From: an uncultured Bacteroidota bacterium
Lineage (GTDB): Bacteria > Bacteroidota > Bacteroidia > NS11-12g > UBA9320
DNA: 64,000 nucleotides
Reading direction: 5' to 3'
Assembly (NCBI GenBank): GCA_913043145.1
Contig: CAJWLP010000004.1
Coordinates: 16,773-80,772 of the forward strand
The notes beneath the pieces were generated by a model. The model saw nothing but the letters and a program-made list of their open reading frames with translations, had not been told where the DNA came from and made no database searches. The position numbers and the translations under genes were made by a program. Of this stretch, positions 45,907 to 55,802 are shown one piece after another. The number at the start of each line of letters is the position of its first letter. Position 1 is the stretch's first letter.

Positions 45907-46806
45907 TTGAAAGAACAATATCCAATAAGTTTTTGTCCTGTTTGCGGTCATTCGTCGTTTAAGCATTACTTAGATGTGCCTGACTGGCTTGTGTCAAAAG
46001 AACGATTTGAGCTAAAGCAATGTGAGCAATGTCATTTTGTATTTACGGCAAATGCCCCAAGCGAAAAAGAAATCGGACCGTATTATAATAGCGAAGAATA
46101 TGTTGAGCATTCAGACACAACTAATGGATTGATATACTCCATATATCATGTGGCTCGAAGAGTAATGCTCAATTTTAAATATCGAAAAATAAAGCGTTTA
46201 AATACAGGGAAAAAATTACTTGATATAGGATCAGGTTCTGGCTACTTTATGAACCATATGAAAAAAAATGGTTATGATGTAACAGGTGTTGAAATTAGTG
46301 AGAAAGCTAATGCACTTTGTGAAAAAAACTTTGGAATTAAAGCACACAGTCCTTCTGAATTTATTGAAGAAAAACTAGACAAAAATTACGATATCATTAG
46401 CTTATGGCATGTGTTTGAACATGTTTATAGCTATGATACTTATTTTGATTTATTCTCTAAATCTTTAAACGATAAAGGCTACCTAATTTTGGCCCTCCCT
46501 AATTGCGATTCACCTGACGCTAAAATATATAAATCCTATTGGAGTGCTTATGATACCCCAAGGCATATATGGCATTTTACCCCTAAAACTATTGAGAAAT
46601 TTGCAAAAAAGAGAGGGTTTAATATCATCAAAAAGCACCGACTGCCACTCGACCCATTTTTTAATGCAATGGTGAGTGATTCTTACAGAGACAGATTTAC
46701 TTTTTTACCCATTACACTTTTAAAAGGGCTTTATTCGTATCTCGTCTCATTATTAAACATCGAAAAATCTAGCTCGATTATTTATGTCTTTAAGAAGAAC
46801 ATTTAA
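45907..46806 (+). CDS. Class I SAM methyltransferase with N-terminal zinc ribbon
   Basis: A 299-residue protein. An N-terminal zinc-ribbon-like part has CPVC (about 8-11) and CEQC (about 38-41). The methyltransferase domain has LLDIGSGSGYF (about 100-110) and a DIISLWHVFEHV motif, in the Methyltransf_23 group. Such proteins often sit in polysaccharide or glycan loci; the acceptor is unknown. TTG start at 45907, with the coding frame beginning KEQYPISFCP. It diverges from the DUF2723 gene. Its 3' end overlaps the convergent cargo gene by 4 nt. Confidence 0.82.
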   Translation: MKEQYPISFCPVCGHSSFKHYLDVPDWLVSKERFELKQCEQCHFVFTANAPSEKEIGPYYNSEEYVEHSDTTNGLIYSIYHVARRVMLNFKYRKIKRLNTGKKLLDIGSGSGYFMNHMKKNGYDVTGVEISEKANALCEKNFGIKAHSPSEFIEEKLDKNYDIISLWHVFEHVYSYDTYFDLFSKSLNDKGYLILALPNCDSPDAKIYKSYWSAYDTPRHIWHFTPKTIEKFAKKRGFNIIKKHRLPLDPFFNAMVSDSYRDRFTFLPITLLKGLYSYLVSLLNIEKSSSIIYVFKKNI

Positions 46807-47597
46807 ATCTTTGAGAACCTTTTGATGAAAACTCGATTATTTTCTATGATTTTCAAATAATACGTTCCCGATGCTAGCTCTGAAATATTTAATGCGTTTT
46901 TGAATGAACCACTCATCACTGTCTCACCCATTGAATTAATCACTTTTATGTTTGATGAAGTGTTTTCGTATCCAGCAATAACAATCTTTTGAGTAGCTGG
47001 ATTGGGGTATAAATTGATTTGAAAATTTTCTAATTCAGCAATGTTTGCTGAGGTATTTTCAGTAATCGATATCGTGTCAATAAATACCCGATCTCCTCTG
47101 TTGTTTCCATTTCCATTAGCAGCCATTGCAGACACATAGAAAGTAACCGAACCTGTTCCGCTAGCAGGTGCCGTCCAATTAGCAATCCAAGTCTGTGCAT
47201 TTGAAGAAGAGCTACTTGCAAATTTATGCGTAGCTCTTAATCCACTATTCAACGAATTCACTTGAGAGTTATTTGAAAAAGCACCAACAGGTAAGCCATT
47301 TTTATCCTCAGCCATCATCTCAAAACCCCAAACTGATGTCCCTTCATCGGATATATTAATAGTAATATCATAACTAGACCCAGGCGCATATCCATTCGAA
47401 GGAACATTTGTAGAAATCATGTCCTGAGAAGCTGGAGCTGATGAACTGTTATGACAGCCTCCATTGGTTGAGCAGGTTGCTCCATTGTCTGTAGTTGATC
47501 CTGATCTCCCTCCAGGTGAGCCTCCTCTATTTGACATAAAAACTAGAGCCAAAACCGATAGAATGGCCATGTTAAGTTTAGTGTTACGTTTAATCAT
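46803..47597 (-). CDS. T9SS cargo with choice-of-anchor V / Reeler-like domain
   Basis: A 264-residue secreted protein (ATG at 47597; MIKRNTKLNMAILSVLALVF signal). After the signal comes GGSPGGRSGS and then CSTNGGCHNS, followed by a Reeler/choice-of-anchor V beta-sandwich (about 50-170) and a T9SS type A sorting domain (about 190-264, LYPNPATQKIVI). In relatives the Cys pair is usually CXXCH, a heme-c-like motif; here two Cys are separated by five residues before CH. The role is unknown. A longer in-frame start at 47681 is rejected because it lacks a signal at its end. Confidence 0.8.
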   Translation of the reverse strand: MIKRNTKLNMAILSVLALVFMSNRGGSPGGRSGSTTDNGATCSTNGGCHNSSSAPASQDMISTNVPSNGYAPGSSYDITINISDEGTSVWGFEMMAEDKNGLPVGAFSNNSQVNSLNSGLRATHKFASSSSSNAQTWIANWTAPASGTGSVTFYVSAMAANGNGNNRGDRVFIDTISITENTSANIAELENFQINLYPNPATQKIVIAGYENTSSNIKVINSMGETVMSGSFKNALNISELASGTYYLKIIENNRVFIKRFSKI

Positions 47598-47658
47598 TTT
47601 AAATACTTTAATTATTTCAAATCTATAAATATATAACTGCTTTGCCCATTCAGTAATT

Positions 47659-47688
47659 TTGAAATTACCAACATTTGACATATCTTTG
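47659..47688 (+). promoter_or_regulatory. Bacteroidota-type promoter for rimP-nusA-infB
   Basis: TTG at 47659-47661, 19 nt, then TATCTTTG at 47681-47688. The transcript would start near 47694 and have about 50 nt of leader before the rimP start, including the hairpin at 47709-47731. Confidence 0.7.
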
Positions 47689-47708
47689 CATTAAATATTA
47701 CAATAGTT

Positions 47709-47731
47709 AAAGGGGCAAATGCCCCTTTTTT
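47709..47731 (+). terminator. Attenuator-like hairpin in the rimP leader
   Basis: AAAGGGGC (47709-47716) pairs with GCCCCTTT (47721-47728) around a 4-nt loop, and the T run continues to 47731. It has the form of an intrinsic terminator but lies between the promoter and the first gene. Because the operon encodes NusA, which affects pausing and termination, it could give feedback control; this is inference. Confidence 0.6.
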
Positions 47732-47743
47732 CTTAGCAAAATT

Positions 47744-48208
47744 TTGGGAGTAAAAGAACTCATAACAAGTATTATCGAAGATGAATTAAAAGAAACTGAT
47801 TCATTTCTAGTTGGCATTGATTCAAATCAAGCTGAGACTAGTGTTCGATTTTTTATAGACGGCATTGAGGGTGTGAGCATACAACTATGTTCTCAATTGA
47901 GTCGTAAAATTTCGAGAATACTAGACGAAGAATACACCGATGACCAGCCCATTCGTTATGAAATTTCTTCTCCGGGAGCAGAAGAACCGCTCGTTGACTT
48001 AAGGCAATTCCACAAGCACGTAGGAAGAGAAATAGCGGTGGAACTAAATGATGACAAAATCATACAAGGTGAGCTTACTAAAGTTCTTGATGATGCCATT
48101 CGCCTGGAAGTAGCTGTCTCTAAACATAAAACCGAAGAAAAAACAATTGTTTTTGACCAAATAAATAAAAGCACCGTAAAAATATCCTTTAAACGCAAAA
48201 AGAAATGA
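47744..48208 (+). CDS. rimP: Ribosome maturation factor RimP
   Basis: A 154-residue protein needed for 30S subunit assembly. It has the two RimP domains: the N-terminal alpha/beta domain (about 1-80; the SSPGAEEPL motif at about 80-88 is the family signature) and a C-terminal SH3-like barrel (about 90-154). TTG at 47744 is the start, 12 nt after the leader hairpin. It overlaps nusA by 4 nt (ATGA at 48205-48208). Confidence 0.93.
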   Translation: MGVKELITSIIEDELKETDSFLVGIDSNQAETSVRFFIDGIEGVSIQLCSQLSRKISRILDEEYTDDQPIRYEISSPGAEEPLVDLRQFHKHVGREIAVELNDDKIIQGELTKVLDDAIRLEVAVSKHKTEEKTIVFDQINKSTVKISFKRKKK

Positions 48209-49440
48209 GCTTACAATTAGTAGAATCGTTCTCAGAATTCAAAGAATTTAAAAACATTGACCGAGCCACAATGATGAGGGTCTTAGAAGATGTATTTAGA
48301 ACCATGATCCGAAGAAAATATGGGTCAGACGATAATTTTGATGTTATTGTAAACACCGACAATGGTGATTTGGAAATTTATCGTAATCGAGAAATTGTTG
48401 ATTTGGGTGAAGTTGAAGATCCCAATAAAGAAATTAATATCGAAGATGCAAAACGATTAGAAGATGACTATGAGATTGGTGAGGAAGCTATTGAAGAAAT
48501 TGACATGGCAACCTTTGGTCGTAGAACGATTCTCACTGCCAGACAAACATTGTTGTCGAAAGTTCTTGAGCTTGAAAAAGATGAATTCTATAAAAAATAC
48601 AAAGATCGTGTAGGAGAAATCGTCACCGGTGAGGTTTACCAGATTTGGAAAAACGAAATCATGATCTTGGATGATGAGGGTAACGAATTAATTCTACCAA
48701 TACGTGAAATGATACCTCGAGACTTTTTCAAAAAAGGAGATACGGTTAGAGCTGTTATTTTACGTGTAGAAATGTACAATTCTAATCCAAAAGTAATTTT
48801 ATCCCGAACTGCCCCTGATTTCTTAGAGCGATTATTTGAACTTGAGGTTCCAGAAATACTCGACGGATTAATTACCGTTAAGAAGATTGTTCGCGAACCA
48901 GGTGAAAGAGCTAAAGTCGCTGTTGAAAGTTATGATGATCGAATCGACCCCGTTGGTGCATGTGTTGGTATGAAAGGTAGCAGAATACACGGTATTGTTC
49001 GTGAGCTAAAAAACGAAAATATTGATGTAATTAACTTTACTTCCAATATTCAACTCTTGATACAAAGAAGCCTAAGCCCTGCTAAAGTGTCAACTATTAG
49101 CATTAATGACGAAACAGGAAAAGCAGATGTTTTTTTACCAGCCGACCAAGTTTCGCTGGCTATCGGTAAAAGGGGTCATAATATTAAACTTGCTGGTAAG
49201 TTAGTGGGTTACAATATTGATGTTTATCGAGAAACCAATGAAGATGAAAATGTTGATGTTGATTTAAATGAATTTACTGACGAAATTGATGAATGGATTA
49301 TTGATGAATTGAAAGCAATTGGTTTAGACACGGCAAAGAGTGTACTAGAAATGAGCAACGAAGATCTTATTGCAAGATCAGAGTTAGAAGAAGAAACGAT
49401 AGAAGAAATAAAGAAAATACTAGAGGCTGAATTTGAATAA
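48205..49440 (+). CDS. nusA: Transcription elongation/termination factor NusA
   Basis: A 411-residue RNA-polymerase-binding factor that controls pausing, termination and antitermination. It has the N-terminal RNAP-binding domain (about 1-125), an S1 domain (about 130-200; GEIVTGEVYQIWKNEI), and KH1/KH2 domains (about 230-345; DPVGACVGMKGSRI, LAIGKRGHNIKLA). A helix-hairpin-like acidic tail follows instead of the two AR repeats of E. coli NusA (495 residues). ATG at 48205, overlapping rimP. infB follows 50 nt downstream. Confidence 0.97.
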   Translation: MSLQLVESFSEFKEFKNIDRATMMRVLEDVFRTMIRRKYGSDDNFDVIVNTDNGDLEIYRNREIVDLGEVEDPNKEINIEDAKRLEDDYEIGEEAIEEIDMATFGRRTILTARQTLLSKVLELEKDEFYKKYKDRVGEIVTGEVYQIWKNEIMILDDEGNELILPIREMIPRDFFKKGDTVRAVILRVEMYNSNPKVILSRTAPDFLERLFELEVPEILDGLITVKKIVREPGERAKVAVESYDDRIDPVGACVGMKGSRIHGIVRELKNENIDVINFTSNIQLLIQRSLSPAKVSTISINDETGKADVFLPADQVSLAIGKRGHNIKLAGKLVGYNIDVYRETNEDENVDVDLNEFTDEIDEWIIDELKAIGLDTAKSVLEMSNEDLIARSELEEETIEEIKKILEAEFE

Positions 49441-49490
49441 TAATGCTATAAAAACATAAAGTATTATTTTCGAACACGGCTAGACAATAG

Positions 49491-52187
49491 ATGGTTGGAA
49501 AGAAAAAGACATATCGAGTTAACAAGGTTGCTACAGAATTTAATGTAAGTTGGAAGACAATCATTGAACATTTGACTGAAAAAGGTTTTGAAGTAGAATC
49601 AAAAATAACTGCTAAGTTAGATGAAAGCATGTATCAAGATTTATTGAGCTTTTATCAAAAAGATAAACTAGCAAAAGAAGAATCTCAGCAATTAGAAATT
49701 AACATCCGAAAAGATGCTCAAACACAAGCAATCAAGGAAACCAAAAAACAAGAAGCTCCAAAGCCTGAAATAGTACCGGAGCCTACTATTTTTATTAAAG
49801 ACACAACACTCGGATCTAAAAAAACTCAAGAAGAAGAAAAACCTAAACCAGTAAAAGAACCCGAAATTCCAGATAAGAAACCCGCTTCAAATATTAAAGA
49901 GGAAGAAGAAAGTTCGCTGAAGGTTGTTGGCAAAATTGAAATAAAAAAACCTACAAAATCGGTAAAAGAATCAAAACCAACCCCTGAGAAAAAGTCTACT
50001 AAACAAGTAATCAAAAAAGAGGAGAAGGAAGAAAATCAAGAAGAAACAAAAGAGGTTGTAGAAACCGAATATAAAAAACTTGAAGGCACAAAAGTTTTGG
50101 GTAAGGTGGAGATTAAACCTCCAGTAAAAAGAACAAAAACTCCTCCTAAAGGTAAGGACGAGCCAAAGAAAAAACGCAAAAGAATTCGAGGCGAAAAAAT
50201 AACTGCAGATAAATTTCGATCGGACAGACAAAACAAAGCAGGTAACGATTCTAACAAAACTGAAGTTTCTGAAAAAGAGATTCAGGATAAAATTAAAAAA
50301 ACACTCGCTCAGATGTCATCTGGCAAACAAACCCCTTCACATGGTGGGAAAGTCAGACAAAAAGCACGTAAGTTCAGAAGAGAAGAACATAAAAAGAAGT
50401 GGGAAGAAAAACAGCTACAGGACATCATTGAGAGTAAAATACTAGATGTCACTGAATTTGTAACTGCAAATGACTTGGCTAATATGATGGATGTCAGTGT
50501 TAACGAAATTATCGGTGCTTGTTTCTCTTTAGGAATGATGGTGTCAATCAACCAGCGTTTGGATGCAGAAACCATCCAAATTGTTGCTGAAGAATTTGGA
50601 TATGAAATCAACTTTGTTGATGCTGATGAAACAATCGAAATAGAGGAAGAAGAAGATAATCCAGAAGATCTTAAACCACGTCACCCAATTGTTACAGTTA
50701 TGGGCCATGTTGACCATGGAAAGACTTCATTACTTGATCACATAAGAAAAGCCAATGTTATTGCTGGTGAAGCTGGTGGTATTACTCAACATGTAGCTGC
50801 TTATGAAGTTAAACTCAAAAGTGGTGATCGTATGACTTTTATTGATACTCCTGGTCACGAGGCTTTTACAGCTATGCGTGCCCGTGGTGCTCAGGTTACT
50901 GATATAGCAATTATTGTCATTGCGGCGGATGATGCTGTTATGCCACAGACTAAAGAAGCAATTAGTCACGCACAAGCAGCTAATGTGCCGATTGTTTTTG
51001 CATTCAATAAAATTGATAAAGATGGAGCTAATCCTGACAAAGTGAGAGAAGCTTTATCTGCAATGAATATATTAGTTGAAGAATGGGGTGGTAAATTCCA
51101 AACTGCAGAAATATCTGCTAAAAATGGTATCAATATTGATGAACTCCTAGAAAAAGTATCTCTTGAAGCTGAAATGTTAGAACTAAAGGCCAATCCTGAC
51201 AAAAATGCTAAAGGAGGAGTCTTAGAAGCTAAAATAGAAAAAGGGCGAGGTGTTGTTGCCTCGATGCTTGTTCAAGAGGGTACACTTCGAGTGGGTGATG
51301 CTCTTGTGGCCGGCCAGCACTACGCAAGAGTCAAAGCCATGTTCAATGAGCGTGGTCAAAATGTTAAAGAAGCTGGACCAGCATCGCCTATATCTATTCT
51401 TGGTTTTTCTGCTGCACCTGCTGCTGGAGAGACTTTCCAAGTGATGGTTGATGAGTCAACAGCTAAAGAAATTGCAAATAAACGTGAGCAGTTGCAACGA
51501 GAGCAAGATATTCGTTCAACATCAATGCTAACATTAGATACCATTGGTAAAAGATTAGCGATTGGCAATTTTCAAGAATTAAAATTGATTATCAAAGCGG
51601 ATGTGGATGGTAGTTCTGAGGCACTTTCTGACTCTTTAATGAAACTATCTACTGAAGAGATTGAAGTAAAAATTATACAGAAATCTGTTGGACCAATTAC
51701 CGATAACGACATCTTATTGGCTAAGGCGTCTGATGCCATTGTAATCGGTTTTCAAGTAAGACCAATGCCTTCAGCTAGAAAACTAGCTGAATCAGAAGGT
51801 GTTGAAATCAAGCAATATAGCATCATCTATAAAGCCATTGAAGAGATTAAATCTGCAATGGAAGGAATGTTAGTACCAGATCTTGAGGAAGAAATCACGG
51901 GTACAGCAGAAGTTAGAGAGGTGTTCAAAATATCAAAAGTTGGTATTGTTGCCGGATGTATGCAAACTGAGGGTAAAATGCTCCGAGACAATAAAGTTCG
52001 GCTTATCCGTGATGGTGTTGTTGTTTATACTGGAGAAATAGAAGCCTTAAAGCGATTTAAGGATGATGTAAAAGAGGTTGCTAAAGGATATGAATGTGGC
52101 ATTCAAATTCGAAACTGTAACGATATACAAGAATTTGATTTAATAGAAGGCTTCAGAGAAGTAGAAGTTGCCAGAAAATTAAAGTAA
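49491..52187 (+). CDS. infB: Translation initiation factor IF-2
   Basis: An 898-residue GTPase that places initiator tRNA on the 30S subunit. The N-terminal IF2_N module (about 1-60) and a long Lys/Glu-rich linker (about 60-320) are followed by a second IF2_N segment (about 320-375), the G domain with GHVDHGKT (405-412), DTPGHEAF and FNKID, and then the IF-2 C1/C2 domains (about 580-898). Its length is within the family range. ATG at 49491; third gene of the rimP operon. The 3' end overlaps the convergent ABC exporter by 9 nt. Confidence 0.97.
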   Translation: MVGKKKTYRVNKVATEFNVSWKTIIEHLTEKGFEVESKITAKLDESMYQDLLSFYQKDKLAKEESQQLEINIRKDAQTQAIKETKKQEAPKPEIVPEPTIFIKDTTLGSKKTQEEEKPKPVKEPEIPDKKPASNIKEEEESSLKVVGKIEIKKPTKSVKESKPTPEKKSTKQVIKKEEKEENQEETKEVVETEYKKLEGTKVLGKVEIKPPVKRTKTPPKGKDEPKKKRKRIRGEKITADKFRSDRQNKAGNDSNKTEVSEKEIQDKIKKTLAQMSSGKQTPSHGGKVRQKARKFRREEHKKKWEEKQLQDIIESKILDVTEFVTANDLANMMDVSVNEIIGACFSLGMMVSINQRLDAETIQIVAEEFGYEINFVDADETIEIEEEEDNPEDLKPRHPIVTVMGHVDHGKTSLLDHIRKANVIAGEAGGITQHVAAYEVKLKSGDRMTFIDTPGHEAFTAMRARGAQVTDIAIIVIAADDAVMPQTKEAISHAQAANVPIVFAFNKIDKDGANPDKVREALSAMNILVEEWGGKFQTAEISAKNGINIDELLEKVSLEAEMLELKANPDKNAKGGVLEAKIEKGRGVVASMLVQEGTLRVGDALVAGQHYARVKAMFNERGQNVKEAGPASPISILGFSAAPAAGETFQVMVDESTAKEIANKREQLQREQDIRSTSMLTLDTIGKRLAIGNFQELKLIIKADVDGSSEALSDSLMKLSTEEIEVKIIQKSVGPITDNDILLAKASDAIVIGFQVRPMPSARKLAESEGVEIKQYSIIYKAIEEIKSAMEGMLVPDLEEEITGTAEVREVFKISKVGIVAGCMQTEGKMLRDNKVRLIRDGVVVYTGEIEALKRFKDDVKEVAKGYECGIQIRNCNDIQEFDLIEGFREVEVARKLK

Positions 52188-53921
52188 TCGCTCCTTCCTA
52201 TTGATTTTGCAGTTTTCTATGGAATAGATCACATTACAAATTTCTAACTCTTCTTTATTGTGCGTAACAAAGATGGCAGTTTTACCTTCCTTTTTTAATG
52301 CTTTCATTGTCATCAATATCTCTGCCTTACTTTGTTCATCAAGATTATTAGATATCTCGTCAAAAAGAAAAATTTCTGAATCTTTATACAAAGCTCTAGC
52401 AATCGCAATCCGTTGACGTTGGCCACCACTTATTTGACTGCCCAGCTCACCAATAGACGTATGTATGCCATTTGGTAGACTATCTACCCAGTTTGCTAAA
52501 TTTACCTTTTTCAGACATTCCTCAATTTTGGCTTTATTGGGGTTTGGATCTGCGAAGGCAATGTTCTTTAGAATTGAATCGTTTAATATAAAAACATCTT
52601 GATTAACATATGAAAACAAGTACCGATAATTTGACATATTAGAGTAATCAACTGAAACCCCGTCGATTTTAAGTTTTCCTTTTTGTGCTATTAATAATGA
52701 CGAAAGAAGATGAAGTAACGTTGATTTACCTGAACCACTATCCCCTATCAAACCAATAAAATCTCCTTTAGATACAATCATAGACGCTGAACGTAAAATA
52801 GGGTCACAACCTGAATAAAAAAAGTCTGCTTTGTAAAGTTCTACTTGGTGATTAAACTCCAATTGACTCCGTCTAATATTAATTTTATTATCTGCTTTAT
52901 TAGCAATTATATAATCCAATACATGACTTCTAGATGATAAGGTGTTTGAAGATGTAATTATCCGATTAATACTCGGAAGAACTCTAAAAGAAACGGCAGC
53001 GTAAATTGATATATATGCTATAATACCTGAAGCTTCCAAACCAACATAAGTTCCATAAATTACTACACAAAGCAATCCCGCAATGGCAATTACTTCATAA
53101 GTTCTTACAGGTATGTAATTAGATTTTAAATAAACATTTCTTTTTAAGCCATAGACTCTATCTCTAACCTCTTGATAATTTTTTATAAAATATGACTCAC
53201 TTTTCCATAATTTAATAGTTGAAATCCCACGAGTCAAGTGATTGATGTTGTCATAAATTTTGGGAATCAATTGATGCTCCTCTTTACTCATCAACTCAAT
53301 ACTTTTTTTATTGATATAAATTAATATCCCTGCTGTAGGCATAAGGATAATAAAGACAAATAGAAACAACCACGGTTGGTAAATTAACATCGCACTGAGC
53401 AAAATCGTCACGATAAACCACTCAGAAATAAATAAAACACTTGATAATAAAATACTTTCGGAAAATTCAACGTAGCTCCCATAATATTATTCAATATATG
53501 GGTTGAATCTTTGAGAATTAAAATAAACTAGATCACGATTAATGAGGCCCTCGTAATAATCATTAGTTACTTGTGAATTTATCGCAAAAGAATACCTAAT
53601 CCGCATCTTACTAATTTGAATAAGTAGTATGTTTTTAATCACGTATAAAAGAAAAAGGCCTGCCGTCAAAAACAACATAAATAATTGAGGACTATTTATA
53701 TTAATTGAATCGTACAAATAGGCAGTAAAATGAAATTTTTCAATGAAATTAGGTTCAAATATTGCAAGGATTGTATAAAGTAATAAGGAAACACCAACTA
53801 GCTCTAATATTGCATTTACAATACTTAGGAAGAGTATTAAAGAATATTTTTTTCTTGAGTCATCATCCAATATATGATTAAGTTTTCTTCTAATTTCAAA
53901 AATGAATTTCAATCCAATCAT
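52179..53921 (-). pseudogene. ABC exporter (PglK/flippase-like) interrupted by one in-frame TAA
   Basis: The region encodes 580 codons in one frame with a single internal stop, TAA at 53489-53487 (codon 145). Upstream is an N-terminal membrane part of 144 residues (DDDSRKKYSLILFLSIVNA). Downstream are the remaining membrane helices and a full ATPase: Walker A GDSGSGKST, signature ISGGQRQRIAIARAL, Walker B IFLFDEISNN. Fused, the length fits a half-transporter of the type that flips lipid-linked glycans. Everything except the one codon looks intact, so this is either a recent nonsense mutation, a sequencing error, or readthrough. It overlaps the FKBP gene by 4 nt and infB by 9 nt. Confidence 0.85.
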
Positions 53922-54724
53922 AACACATATTCCAACAATTCCATTTCTATAATAACTGGAGTATAACCCGAAATCACATGATTGCCAGAGTCACCATATG
54001 CGAAATCAGACGGCACAATAGCACGGAGACTCTCCCCTTCAGATAGTTTACTCGCTAAAAATCGAATTCCGCCAATAACTCCTTCATCAGAAGGATCAAA
54101 AATAAATGGATCATCACTTTTTGTATAATAGATTACCTGTCCATTTATTTTTTTTAAGACATATTTTATTTTGGCCTTACTATATTTTGGTGATTGATTG
54201 ATATTAGATTTAAGTTTTTCATAATAAATCAATGTTGAAGAATCGCGAATTCCATTCCATCGTTGATTATTTATAAATTTATCAATTTGATTGCTCTCAA
54301 ATGCTTTTTTGTAGGCAATGTGTTCAAGATCACCCAGCTTATCCCTCATCCATAAGGTTGCAAAGACATAATCACTGTCGTTTAAGTATGTTGGCAAAGT
54401 TCCTTTGAGAGCAGTATAAAAATCGTAAGCCCTAATTTTAAAATAAATACTATCTCCTTTGCAGGTAGAGCCTAATAACTGAATAAATGCGGATGTAGTA
54501 TCGGTGTTCAATCGATGAATTTCTATTTTCCTACCCAATTGACGGGTGTCAAGATAGATGGAATCTTCAAAATTTTGTGCTTTTATATCGAGTAGCCAAT
54601 GATTTTTAATTTCAGTACAAACAGATTGTCCCTTTTTGAAAAAAACATTACCTTGATTCTGAAAAGTATTCTCTCCACAAGAGATAACTAATATCCCTAT
54701 AATTAACAGTCTACTATACCTCAT
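53918..54724 (-). CDS. FKBP-type peptidyl-prolyl isomerase lipoprotein
   Basis: A 268-residue lipoprotein (lipobox VISC, Cys16). The C-terminal about 100 residues form an FKBP domain with SEGESLRAIVPSDFAYGD and GYTPVIIEMELLEY, the hallmark of the family, so it probably isomerises prolyl bonds in exported proteins. The N-terminal half is not recognised. It resembles the gliding-associated FKBP lipoproteins in general form (GldI), but identity is not shown. ATG at 54724 overlapping the nrnA stop by 4 nt. Confidence 0.82.
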   Translation of the reverse strand: MRYSRLLIIGILVISCGENTFQNQGNVFFKKGQSVCTEIKNHWLLDIKAQNFEDSIYLDTRQLGRKIEIHRLNTDTTSAFIQLLGSTCKGDSIYFKIRAYDFYTALKGTLPTYLNDSDYVFATLWMRDKLGDLEHIAYKKAFESNQIDKFINNQRWNGIRDSSTLIYYEKLKSNINQSPKYSKAKIKYVLKKINGQVIYYTKSDDPFIFDPSDEGVIGGIRFLASKLSEGESLRAIVPSDFAYGDSGNHVISGYTPVIIEMELLEYVL

Positions 54725-55728
54725 AAATATGCTCGATAGTTTTTTATAGCTGCTTTAAATTTATCAATTGTTTGTTGCAAGTTTTCATGACTAGCACCTC
54801 CCGCTGCATTCTTATGACCGCCACCGTTAAAATTTTCTGAACTAAATATATTACATGGAAAAGTGTCCGTACTTCTAAAACTCATTTTCACTATCGGTCC
54901 ACGATCAATAAATAATGCACTCATCTTAACCCCAGAAATCCCAAGCCCATAATTAACAAAACCCTCGGTGTCACCAGTAATGATATTGAAACGCTCAACA
55001 TCTTGTAATGACAAATAGCCCAATGCAATTTTACCATCTTCTATAATCTCTAAATTATTGGATAATAAATGCCCTAACAATTGAAGCCTTTCTAGCCTAT
55101 TTTGATCAAATAATGATCGATAAATTTTATCTGGGACAACACCCAAATCCATTAAATCGGCTGCCGTACGGATTGTTGTGCTTGTTGTACTCGAAAACCT
55201 AAATGATCCAGTGTCTGTAATCAATCCCGTATAAATGCACTGCCCAACTTTTTCGTCTACAAAAGTTGAATCTAAATGTTCATTTATATAACGGTAGATC
55301 AACTCGCATGTTGAACTTGCCCCAATTTCTACAAAACGCTCATGATCAAAATCTTCTGGGTTCTGATGATGATCTATCATAATAATAGTCGCACTACTCG
55401 CTCTGACCATTTTACCCATTTCATTTATTCTAGTTAATGCATTAAAGTCCAAGCAAAATATATAAGCTGCATTAGCTATGTCGGCATCACAAGATTCGGT
55501 ATTCTCCTCGTAAATTTTTACATCCTTGTTGCCAGGAAGCCAATTTAAATTTGAAGCATAATCCGTAGGCACTATGACTTTAGAGTCTATACCTGCATTT
55601 TTAAAATATTGATATAACCCAAGACTTGATCCCATTGCATCACCATCAGGTTTATGATGAGCGGTGATGATAATTCTACCTGAATTTTTTTCTAATTGTT
55701 TGAGGTTATGTCTTATTGTATCTTGCAC
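54721..55728 (-). CDS. nrnA: DHH-family oligoribonuclease / PAP phosphatase NrnA
   Basis: A 335-residue phosphoesterase that degrades short RNAs and 3'-phosphoadenosine 5'-phosphate. The DHH domain has the metal-binding [12 protein letters not shown] (about 23-34) and [10 protein letters not shown] (119-121 DHH). The DHHA1 domain near the C-terminus has [13 protein letters not shown] start at 55728 ([10 protein letters not shown]). It heads an operon with the FKBP lipoprotein and the broken ABC exporter. ndk diverges 74 nt away. Confidence 0.92.
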   Translation of the reverse strand: MQDTIRHNLKQLEKNSGRIIITAHHKPDGDAMGSSLGLYQYFKNAGIDSKVIVPTDYASNLNWLPGNKDVKIYEENTESCDADIANAAYIFCLDFNALTRINEMGKMVRASSATIIMIDHHQNPEDFDHERFVEIGASSTCELIYRYINEHLDSTFVDEKVGQCIYTGLITDTGSFRFSSTTSTTIRTAADLMDLGVVPDKIYRSLFDQNRLERLQLLGHLLSNNLEIIEDGKIALGYLSLQDVERFNIITGDTEGFVNYGLGISGVKMSALFIDRGPIVKMSFRSTDTFPCNIFSSENFNGGGHKNAAGGASHENLQQTIDKFKAAIKNYRAYL

Positions 55729-55772
55729 TGTTTTTATTTACAACAAAACTCGCAAAAAGAACGGGATATTTC

Positions 55773-55780
55773 TATTTTTG
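55773..55780 (+). promoter_or_regulatory. -7 element TATTTTTG before ndk
   Basis: TATTTTTG fits TAnnTTTG, 22 nt before the ndk ATG; a TTG is not seen at the usual spacing. Low-weight evidence alone. Confidence 0.4.
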
Positions 55781-55802
55781 CCCTCCTTTTAACAAAAAAC
55801 AA

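Noticed and set aside
49700..50440. Lys/Glu-rich stretch in infB as a low-complexity repeat or separate gene
   Set aside because: It is the variable linker that is normal between the N-terminal modules and the G domain of IF-2.
53412..53486. A frameshift between the two ABC exporter pieces
   Set aside because: The two parts are in the same frame (distance between start points is a multiple of three); the only defect is one TAA codon.
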